Source: an uncultured Aquimonas sp. | GTDB taxonomy: Bacteria > Pseudomonadota > Gammaproteobacteria > Xanthomonadales > Xanthomonadaceae | NCBI GenBank assembly: GCA_946481615.1 | Contig: CAMLOR010000231.1 | Location: 1-5,556 of the forward strand | Reading direction: 5' to 3' | DNA length: 5,556 nucleotides | Shown: positions 1 through 4,666 of the stretch, piece after piece | How the letters are laid out: every line of letters begins with the position of its first letter | Position numbering within the stretch: position 1 is the stretch's first letter | Program-made: the position numbers and the translations under genes | The notes under the pieces: generated by a model | The model's input: the letters and a program-made list of their open reading frames with translations, nothing else | Databases searched by the model: none | Told to the model about the DNA's origin: nothing

Positions 1-446
1 TGCGCTTCGTCGGCGACGGCCAGAACAAGATCGACACCACCTACATCGACAACGCGGCGCAGGCTCATCTCGACGCCTTCGACGCGCTGCACGGCAAGCC
101 CGACGCGCGCTGCGCGGGGCGCGCCTACTTCATCTCCAACGGCGAACCGAAGGCCGTGCGCGAGGTCATCAATGCGCTGCTGCGCGCGGTCGGCGCGCCG
201 CCCGCGGAAAAGACCTTGCCGTTCCGCGCCGCCTACACGATCGGCGCGCTGCTCGAAGCGGTGTGGCTGCTGCTGCGTCTGAAGGGCGAGCCGCCGATGA
301 CGCGTTTCCTCGCCGAGCAACTTTCCACCACGCATTTCTACGACATCAGCGCCGCGCGCCGCGACTTCGGCTACCAGCCGAAGGTGAGCGTGATCGAGGG
401 CCTCAAGCGCCTCGGCGAGTGGTGGCAGGCGCAGCCGCGAGGCTGA
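1..446 (+). CDS. oleD: OleD-like NAD(P)-dependent 2-alkyl-3-oxoalkanoate reductase, 3' end only
   Basis: This is the C-terminal 147 residues of an extended short-chain dehydrogenase of the 3-beta-HSD/epimerase type. The reading frame is open from base 3 and stops with TGA at 444-446; the upstream part lies outside the window. Visible family signatures are the [13 protein letters not shown] block, which in this family follows the substrate-domain loop, then [12 protein letters not shown], then LTRFL-like [17 protein letters not shown] and the [16 protein letters not shown] tail that ends nearly all extended SDRs. The wording of these blocks matches what I remember of OleD from Xanthomonas/Stenotrophomonas. 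OleD reduces the 2-alkyl-3-keto acid made by OleA to the beta-hydroxy acid in long-chain olefin synthesis, before OleC and OleB act. In xanthomonads oleD is usually last in the ole cluster, which fits the hairpin after it. The Rossmann glycine motif and YxxxK catalytic pair are upstream and cannot be checked. A different 3-beta-HSD-like epimerase remains possible. Confidence 0.75.
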   Translation, partial: RFVGDGQNKIDTTYIDNAAQAHLDAFDALHGKPDARCAGRAYFISNGEPKAVREVINALLRAVGAPPAEKTLPFRAAYTIGALLEAVWLLLRLKGEPPMTRFLAEQLSTTHFYDISAARRDFGYQPKVSVIEGLKRLGEWWQAQPRG

Positions 447-494
447 ACGAACCGTGCAAAACGCAGGGCCCGTCACGCACGGGTCGTGCGGAAT

Positions 495-516
495 AACCGC
501 GCTGCAGCGCGGTTTT
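495..516 (+). terminator. Perfect palindrome with short T-run, likely terminator after oleD
   Basis: AACCGCGCTGCAGCGCGGTT is a perfect 20-base palindrome (495-514) that can fold as an 8-bp stem with a TGCA loop. Its last two bases begin a run of four T (513-516). It lies 48 bases after the oleD stop and about 28 bases before the sigma-54 -24 element, so it fits the end of the oleD transcript. The T-run is short, so termination may be weak. As duplex DNA the same palindrome could instead be a protein-binding site centred near -62 of the promoter downstream. Smaller 5-bp hairpins flank it at 469-483 and 518-532. Confidence 0.5.
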
Positions 517-539
517 GCGGGCCTGCCGCCCGTTCAGGT

Positions 540-557
540 TTGGCACGCAACCTGCCT
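540..557 (+). promoter_or_regulatory. Sigma-54 (RpoN) -24/-12 promoter before the phospholipase D-like gene
   Basis: The sequence TTGGCACGCAACCTGCCT contains TGGCACG, the full -24 block of the sigma-54 consensus, with GG at 542-543 and GC at 554-555. Exactly ten bases lie between GG and GC, which is the invariant sigma-54 spacing. The -12 block is CTGCC instead of the preferred TTGCW, so it departs from consensus at two positions. The predicted start of transcription is about 567, which leaves a leader of about 23 bases before the ATG at 590. Sigma-54 promoters need an NtrC-type activator bound upstream; none is encoded in the window. Confidence 0.65.
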
Positions 558-589
558 GAGTCCGCTCACCCGAGCGCGACCCATCCCTC

Positions 590-1888
590 ATGGCAGAGAA
601 GAAGAAACGGAGCCGCCGCCGCATGATCTGGTATCTCGTCATCGCCATCGTGGCCACGGCGGTCGTCACCGTGTTCGCGCTCAACTTCATCGGTTCGGAG
701 AAGCGCATCCAGCACGAGATCGTGCATCGCTACACGATCGACAACGCGCAGTTCCGGCGCGAGATCGGCACCCTGCTCGGCCCGGCGCTGATCGGCGGCA
801 ACCGCATCGAGAACCTGGAGAACGGCGACGCGATCTTCCCGCCGATGCTCGCCGCGATCCAGGGCGCGCAGCGCAGCATCAACATGGAGACCTACATCTA
901 CTGGTCGGGCGACATCGGCGATCGCTTCGCCGAGGCGCTGGAGGAGCGCGCGCGCGCCGGCGTCGCCGTGCACGTGCTGCTCGACTGGGCCGGCAGCCAG
1001 CGCATCGAGGACGAACTGCTGCAGGAGATGAAGGATGCGGGCATCCAGGTCGAGCTCTATCACCCGCTGCACTGGTATCACCTCAGCCGCGTCAACAACC
1101 GCACGCATCGCAAGCTGCTGGTGGTGGACGGACGCGTCGGTTTCACCGGCGGCGTCGGCATCGCCGACCAGTGGCTGGGCAACGCGCAGGATCCCGACCA
1201 CTGGCGCGAATCGCACTACCGCGTGGAAGGTCCGGTGGTGGCGCAGATGCAGGCCGCCTTCCTCGACAACTGGGTCAAGACCACCGGCAAGGTGCTGCAG
1301 GGCGAGGAATACTTCCCGCCGCTGGAGACGCGCGGCGCGGCCGACGCGCAGATGTTCACCAGCTCGCCCAGCGGCGGCGGCGACAGCATGCAGCTCATGT
1401 ATCTGCTGTCGATCGCGGCGGCGGAACAGACCATCGATCTTGCCGCGTCCTACTTCGTGCCCGACGACCTCACCCGCAAGGTGATGGTGGACGCGCTGCA
1501 GCGCGGCGTGCGCATCCGCATTCTGCTGCCGGGCGAGCACATGGACGTGGAAATCGTGCGCAAGGCCTCGCGCGCCGGCTGGGGCGACCTGTTGCAGGCG
1601 GGCGCGAAGATCTACGAGTACCGGCCCACGATGTACCACAGCAAGACGCTGATCGTGGACCGCCTGCTGGTGTCGGTGGGCTCGACCAACTTCGACAACC
1701 GCTCCTTCCGCCTCAACGACGAGGCCAACCTCAATGTGTACGACCGCGAATTCGCCGAACGCGTCAGCGGCGTGTTCGAGGCCGACCTGGCGCAGGCGCG
1801 CGAGGTCACGTACGAACAGTGGAAGCAGCGCCCGCTGCGCGAAAAGATGATGGAGCACCTGGCCTCGGTGTTTTCCTCGCAGCTGTAA
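590..1888 (+). CDS. Membrane-anchored phospholipase D-family protein, cardiolipin synthase (ClsB-like)
   Basis: The 432-residue product carries two HxKxxxxD (HKD) motifs: H173, K175, D180 in RTHRKLLVVDGRVGFTGG, and H350, K352, D357 in YHSKTLIVD, the latter followed by the usual GSTNFDNRSF. Both catalytic motifs look intact. Paired HKD motifs form one active site that transfers phosphatidyl groups; in bacterial cardiolipin synthases this joins phosphatidylglycerol to a second lipid. Residues 4-11 are basic (KKKRSRRR) and are followed by one hydrophobic segment at about 12-35, predicting a signal anchor with the catalytic domain on the outer face of the inner membrane. E. coli ClsB has about the same length but lacks such an anchor, and ClsA has two, so the exact subfamily is open. 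A second possible start is ATG at 623 with GGAG at 609-612; I prefer 590 because it keeps the basic anchor flank. It is expressed from the sigma-54 promoter at 540-557 and lies 67 bases before the kinase gene. A hydrolase or a cardiolipin-like synthase with another acceptor cannot be excluded. Confidence 0.85.
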   Translation: MAEKKKRSRRRMIWYLVIAIVATAVVTVFALNFIGSEKRIQHEIVHRYTIDNAQFRREIGTLLGPALIGGNRIENLENGDAIFPPMLAAIQGAQRSINMETYIYWSGDIGDRFAEALEERARAGVAVHVLLDWAGSQRIEDELLQEMKDAGIQVELYHPLHWYHLSRVNNRTHRKLLVVDGRVGFTGGVGIADQWLGNAQDPDHWRESHYRVEGPVVAQMQAAFLDNWVKTTGKVLQGEEYFPPLETRGAADAQMFTSSPSGGGDSMQLMYLLSIAAAEQTIDLAASYFVPDDLTRKVMVDALQRGVRIRILLPGEHMDVEIVRKASRAGWGDLLQAGAKIYEYRPTMYHSKTLIVDRLLVSVGSTNFDNRSFRLNDEANLNVYDREFAERVSGVFEADLAQAREVTYEQWKQRPLREKMMEHLASVFSSQL

Positions 1889-1889
1889 A

Positions 1890-1912
1890 CGCGCCGCTAA
1901 CAACTCGGCGTG
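1890..1912 (+). other. Weak stem-loop between the phospholipase D-like and kinase genes
   Basis: CGCGCCG (1890-1896) can pair with CGGCGTG (1906-1912) over 7 bp with one G-U pair and a nine-base loop. No T-run follows, so complete termination is unlikely; partial attenuation or RNA end protection is possible. A second option, GGGAC with GTCCC around 1920-1940, competes for nearby bases. The 67-base gap contains no clear promoter of its own, so the kinase could be read through from upstream. Confidence 0.3.
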
Positions 1913-1955
1913 CCGGCTTGGGACAGAATCGCCGGTCCCGCCCACTGGGGGTTCC

Positions 1956-3773
1956 ATGCGGCTCAGAACCTGGCTCATCCTCGGCTACAGCGCGGTGCTG
2001 GCGCTGGCGTCGCTCGGGCTGGGGCTGGGCCTGGTCACGGTGCTCGGCCTGGAGGCCACCAGCGGCACCATGGTGGTGGAGAACTTCGGCGCCATCGACC
2101 TGGGATCGCGCCTGCGCACGCTCGCCAGCGCGCAGCAACTGCTGATCGCCAGGCGCCTCGCCGAAGGCGATTCGGGCGCACTCCAGTTGATGCCGGCGTT
2201 CTCGCGCGAAGCGCGCGCGCTGCTGGCGCAGGCGCGCTCGCTGGGCGATCCCGACGATGCCGACCACGCGGCCATCGATCGCGCCGAGGCCGCGGTGGCG
2301 GAACTCGAAGGCGCCGTGACGCAGGCCGTGCAGGACCATGCGGCGCACCCATCCGGTGCGCGCGCACCCTCCGCCCTCAGCGCCGAAGTGGTGCGCAGCT
2401 TCGAGAGCCTGCGCGCCGCCACGCTCGACTACTACGACCACCATCACCGGGCGATGATGGAACGCGGCACGCGCATCCAGCGCCAATCCGATCGCCTCGC
2501 CATCGCCATGGCGCTGCTCGGCGGTTCGACGGTGCTGATCGGCGTGCTGGTGTCGCTGCGCCTGGCCGAACGCCTGAGCGCGCCGATGGAGCGCCTGGCC
2601 GAAGCTGCCGCGCAGGTGGCGCAGGGCGATTTCGAGGTGCGCGTCGGACGCACCGGGCTGGCCGAGGCGGATCTGGTGGCCGCGCGCTTCGACGACATGA
2701 CGGCGGCACTCGGGCGCTTCCACGCCATGAACCTCGACCGCATCGTGTCCGAGAGCCGACGCCTCGATCAGGTGGTGGCGCACATCGACGATGGCCTGGT
2801 GATCTTCGACGAGCACGGCCGCATCGAGCGCATCAACCCGGTGGCCGGGGCGCAGCTCGGCGTCGATGCCGAAGCCGCGTTCGGACGCCGGCTCGACGAG
2901 CTGGTGGCGCTGCCCAAGCTCGCCAGGGACATCGCCACGCTCATCGACCGGCCCGGCGCCACGCTCACCGGCAACAACGAGATCCAGGTCGGCGATGCCG
3001 AGTCGCCACGCACGCTGTCGTACTCGCTGCTGCCGTTCTCCGACGCCGCGCGCCTGGGCCTCATCCTCGTGCTGCGCGACGTCACCGATGTACGCCAGTT
3101 CGAACGCATGCGCACCGATTTCGTACTGCGCGCCTCGCACGAGCTGCGCACGCCGATCACCGGCATGCGCATGGCGCTCGGCCTGCTGCAGGACCGTCTC
3201 GACTTCGCCCCCGCGTCGCGCGAGGCCGAGCTGCTCGGCACGCTGGGCGAGGAAATGCAGCGCCTGGTCAATCTGATCACCGCCCTGCTCGATCTCTCGC
3301 GCCTGTACTCGCGCAGCTTCGCGCTGGAGCTCGCCCCGCTCGACATGCGCGAGCTCCTGCTGCGCGCCGAAAAGCGCTTCACGCCGATGGTGGAGGGCGC
3401 CGGCCTCGAGCTCGCGCTGGCGATGGAGAATCCGCTGCCGATGGTGGAGGCCGATGCCGGCGCGCTCGACCGCGTGCTCGACAACCTCGTCGGCAATGCG
3501 GTGCGCCACACGCCGCGCGGCGGCCGCATCGAGATCGGCGCACGCCGCCGCGGCGAGTGCCTGGACGTGTGGGTGAGCGACACCGGCGAAGGCATCGCGC
3601 ATGCCGATCGCGCGCGCGTGTTCGAACCCTTCGTGCAGGCCGGAAAAAAAGCGGGCGGCGTCGGCCTCGGGCTGGCGATGTGCCGCGAGATCGTCACCCA
3701 GCACGGTGGGTCGCTGCGCCTGGAGTCGTCGCCGGGCCAGGGCGCGTGCTTCACCCTCAGTCTGCCCGTCTGA
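1956..3773 (+). CDS. kinB: KinB-like membrane sensor histidine kinase (HAMP-PAS-HisKA-HATPase)
   Basis: The 605-residue product has a transmembrane helix at about 7-31, a mostly helical periplasmic domain at 32-178, a second helix at about 181-202, a HAMP linker at about 200-254 and a PAS domain at about 262-375. The H-box FVLRASHELRTP has phosphoacceptor H395. The ATPase domain has the N-box around N510/N514, DTGEGI at 542-547, FEPF at 556-559 and GGVGLGLA at 567-574, all intact. Order, size and many stretches (RTDFVLRASHELRTPITGM, FEPFVQAGKK, the SPGQG-F-LPV end) match Pseudomonas KinB, a 595-residue kinase with its phosphorylated histidine at 385. In Pseudomonas, KinB phosphorylates or dephosphorylates the NtrC-type regulator AlgB and so controls alginate and virulence genes. 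No algB-like gene is next to this one; its neighbours are a phospholipase D-like gene and a lipoprotein gene. The start is ATG 1956, with a G-rich stretch (1947-1951) as a weak ribosome site. The symbol marks resemblance; orthology is not proven. The periplasmic signal is unknown. Confidence 0.85.
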   Translation: MRLRTWLILGYSAVLALASLGLGLGLVTVLGLEATSGTMVVENFGAIDLGSRLRTLASAQQLLIARRLAEGDSGALQLMPAFSREARALLAQARSLGDPDDADHAAIDRAEAAVAELEGAVTQAVQDHAAHPSGARAPSALSAEVVRSFESLRAATLDYYDHHHRAMMERGTRIQRQSDRLAIAMALLGGSTVLIGVLVSLRLAERLSAPMERLAEAAAQVAQGDFEVRVGRTGLAEADLVAARFDDMTAALGRFHAMNLDRIVSESRRLDQVVAHIDDGLVIFDEHGRIERINPVAGAQLGVDAEAAFGRRLDELVALPKLARDIATLIDRPGATLTGNNEIQVGDAESPRTLSYSLLPFSDAARLGLILVLRDVTDVRQFERMRTDFVLRASHELRTPITGMRMALGLLQDRLDFAPASREAELLGTLGEEMQRLVNLITALLDLSRLYSRSFALELAPLDMRELLLRAEKRFTPMVEGAGLELALAMENPLPMVEADAGALDRVLDNLVGNAVRHTPRGGRIEIGARRRGECLDVWVSDTGEGIAHADRARVFEPFVQAGKKAGGVGLGLAMCREIVTQHGGSLRLESSPGQGACFTLSLPV

Positions 3774-3780
3774 GGCGGGC
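3764..3780 (+). other. Stem-loop across the kinase stop codon
   Basis: GCCCG (3764-3768) pairs with CGGGC (3776-3780) around a seven-base loop that contains the TGA stop. No T-run follows, so it is at best a weak terminator or an RNA 3' end stabiliser. Confidence 0.3.
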
Positions 3781-3786
3781 GTCTCC

Positions 3787-3799
3787 TTGCATTCTGCAA
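3787..3799 (+). promoter_or_regulatory. Candidate upstream activator site: TTGCA-N3-TGCAA inverted repeat
   Basis: TTGCATTCTGCAA is a perfect 5-3-5 inverted repeat in the non-coding gap. Its centre is about 100 bases upstream of the start of transcription predicted for the sigma-54 promoter at 3866-3884, a typical place for the dimer site of an NtrC-type activator. It is also one of the few AT-richer spots in the gap. A short palindrome can arise by chance, so this is a suggestion only. Confidence 0.3.
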
Positions 3800-3865
3800 T
3801 TGGGGCGGTTTCGGCCCGATTCCGCAACCGGTTGATGCAGCGTAGGTTTTTATGGCCGAGAACGG

Positions 3866-3884
3866 TTGGCACGCGGCTTGCTGA
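3866..3884 (+). promoter_or_regulatory. Sigma-54 (RpoN) -24/-12 promoter before the lipoprotein gene
   Basis: TTGGCACGCGGCTTGCTGA matches the sigma-54 consensus TGGCACG-N4-TTGCW at every defined position. GG is at 3868-3869 and GC at 3880-3881 with exactly ten bases between them. Transcription should begin at about 3893, giving a leader of about 44 bases to the ATG at 3937. No convincing sigma-70 promoter is seen in the same gap, so expression probably depends on RpoN and an activator protein. Confidence 0.85.
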
Positions 3885-3894
3885 CTTGGCCTCG

Positions 3895-3911
3895 GGCGGC
3901 GCGGAGCCGCC
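3895..3911 (+). other. Stem-loop at the 5' end of the lipoprotein mRNA leader
   Basis: GGCGGC (3895-3900) pairs with GCCGCC (3906-3911) around the loop GCGGA. With a predicted start of transcription at about 3893, the hairpin would sit two bases from the 5' end of the transcript. Such 5'-terminal hairpins are known to protect mRNA from RNase E and 5'-end decay. It leaves the ribosome site at 3926-3930 free. Confidence 0.4.
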
Positions 3912-3925
3912 AGTCCATTCCAACC

Positions 3926-3930
3926 GGAGA
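3926..3930 (+). promoter_or_regulatory. Ribosome binding site that fixes the lipoprotein start
   Basis: GGAGA stands six bases before the ATG at 3937. It is the clearest Shine-Dalgarno sequence in the window. It separates this start from the open frame further upstream, which overlaps the kinase gene and has no signal sequence at its beginning. Confidence 0.75.
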
Positions 3931-3936
3931 ACCGCC

Positions 3937-4392
3937 ATGCGCCGTGTCTATTGCCTGACCACCGCCATTGCCTTCGCGCTTGCGCTCGCTGCCTGCGACC
4001 GTCCGGAAAACCCGGCCGAAACCCGCGAAGACGTCGCCGAAGCCCGCCAGGAAGGCGCCGAGGAAGTCGCCGAGGCCCGCGAGGACGCCACTGAAACGAG
4101 CGTCGCCGGTGCCGACGAGGTGAACGATCAGATCGGCGAGGGCGACGACCTCAACGACGCGCAGACCGAAGCCATGCGCGACAACGCCGAAGCCCAGTAC
4201 GACGTCGCGATCGCGCAGGCCGACGCCACCCAGAAGGTGGAGAAGGAGAAGTGCGACGCCATCACCGGCGAAGCGCGCGATGCTTGCCAGTCGGCCGCCG
4301 ACGCCGCCTTCGAATCGGCCAAGGCCGATGCGCAGATGCGCCTGGACGAGGCCAAGGCGCTCGCCAACGCGCAGGACGACGCCGACGAGTAA
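3937..4392 (+). CDS. Small acidic alanine-rich lipoprotein of unknown function
   Basis: The 151-residue product starts with a signal peptide (MRR, then a hydrophobic stretch) and a clear lipobox, LAAC, with C20 as the lipid-carrying residue after cleavage by signal peptidase II. D21 follows the cysteine; in E. coli aspartate at this +2 position keeps lipoproteins in the inner membrane, but that rule is not certain in other groups. Residues 29-50 hold an 11-residue repeat (REDVAEARQEG, then AEEVAEARED), typical of an amphipathic helix. The rest of the mature protein is also mostly Ala, Glu, Asp and Gln and should be helical and strongly acidic. Near the C-terminus C106 and C117 lie ten residues apart in KCDAITGEARDACQSAADAAF, a pattern I recall from small periplasmic proteins of proteobacteria and a possible disulfide. 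It is expressed from the sigma-54 promoter at 3866-3884 as a single gene. The function is not recognised; an envelope stress or surface role is a guess. Confidence 0.85.
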   Translation: MRRVYCLTTAIAFALALAACDRPENPAETREDVAEARQEGAEEVAEAREDATETSVAGADEVNDQIGEGDDLNDAQTEAMRDNAEAQYDVAIAQADATQKVEKEKCDAITGEARDACQSAADAAFESAKADAQMRLDEAKALANAQDDADE

Positions 4393-4408
4393 TCCGTCAT
4401 CCCCCGAT

Positions 4409-4487
4409 TCGTACGCGTGCGGGCGAGGGACCCTTCCGGTGCCTTTCCCCCCACCACCTTCGGCGATCCTCGCTCGCACGCGCACGA
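4409..4487 (+). repeat. Repeat copy 1, long imperfect hairpin after the lipoprotein gene
   Basis: Bases 4409-4429 pair with 4467-4487 over 21 positions: 18 Watson-Crick pairs, two G-U pairs and one A-C mismatch, around a 37-base loop. The left arm begins a repeat unit (TTCGTACGCGTGCGGGCG at 4408-4425, ending in a six-C run at 4447-4452) that returns 119 bases later. The hairpin starts 17 bases after the lipoprotein stop and is long enough to act as a terminator-like or mRNA 3'-end-protecting structure for it. The right arm is an inverted, slightly diverged copy of the left. There is no T-run, so it is not a classic intrinsic terminator. Confidence 0.6.
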
Positions 4488-4527
4488 TGTTCCACCGCTG
4501 AACGCGCAGGACTTCGAATCATCGCTT

Positions 4528-4600
4528 TCGTACGCGTGCGGGCGGGCGCCACCTGCGGTGCCTTCCCCCCTACCCTGCGGTGCTCCCCGCACGCGTCCGA
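4528..4600 (+). repeat. Repeat copy 2 with hairpin
   Basis: TTCGTACGCGTGCGGGCG (4527-4544) is identical to the start of copy 1. The unit runs as ATCGCTTTCG plus this block, then a GC-rich middle and a six-C run at 4565-4570. ACGCGTGCGGG (4532-4542) is perfectly complementary to CCCGCACGCGT (4586-4596), and after one mismatch three more pairs extend the stem. Inside the loop CCTGCGGTGC occurs twice (4552-4561 and 4574-4583). No protein-coding gene is convincing here: the open frames are proline- and arginine-rich and follow the repeat. Confidence 0.6.
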
Positions 4601-4616
4601 CTCAGCGCATCCCCGC

Positions 4617-4666
4617 ATCGCTTTCGCGTGCACGCGGGACCCCGGTCACTCAGACGCTCTCCCCCC
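4617..4666 (+). repeat. Diverged repeat copy 3, overlapping the end of ubiJ
   Basis: The block starts with ATCGCTTTCG, identical to 4521-4530 in copy 2, and ends with a six-C run. It is 50 bases long, exactly like the matching stretch of copy 2 (4521-4570), although the middle has diverged. It carries a perfect 12-base palindrome, CGCGTGCACGCG, at 4625-4636. Its last 21 bases form the final codons of ubiJ, so the repeat may have supplied the C-terminal residues of that protein. Confidence 0.45.

Noticed and set aside
1900..1916. A GGCACG-containing sigma-54-like element on the minus strand between the phospholipase D-like and kinase genes
   Set aside because: GGCACG is present, but the bases ten positions further are TG and not the required GC, and it would read into the phospholipase D-like gene in antisense.
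566..1978. A long open frame on the minus strand opposite the phospholipase D-like gene
   Set aside because: It mirrors the codon bias of the plus-strand gene, is rich in His, Arg and Ala, and shows no domain. The plus strand has two intact HKD motifs.
454..2145. A 563-codon plus-strand frame overlapping the phospholipase D-like gene
   Set aside because: It is an Arg/Gly/Ala-rich shifted reading of the same DNA with no domain, and it ends inside the kinase gene.
3601..3936. An upstream extension of the lipoprotein frame into the kinase gene
   Set aside because: The extension would bury the signal peptide. The ATG at 3937 has a good ribosome site, a lipobox at the right distance and a sigma-54 promoter upstream.
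1806..3938. A 710-codon open frame on the minus strand opposite the kinase gene
   Set aside because: Its His/Gln/Arg-rich composition is that of an antisense frame in GC-rich DNA, and the plus-strand kinase has every expected motif.
4393..4645. Small proline/arginine-rich open frames in the convergent gap on both strands
   Set aside because: They follow the repeat copies, lack ribosome sites and domains, and resemble the spurious frames that such repeats give.
4408..4666. CRISPR array
   Set aside because: There are only three unequal, diverged copies with different spacing (119 and 96 bases or so), repeated inverted arms and no regular spacers.
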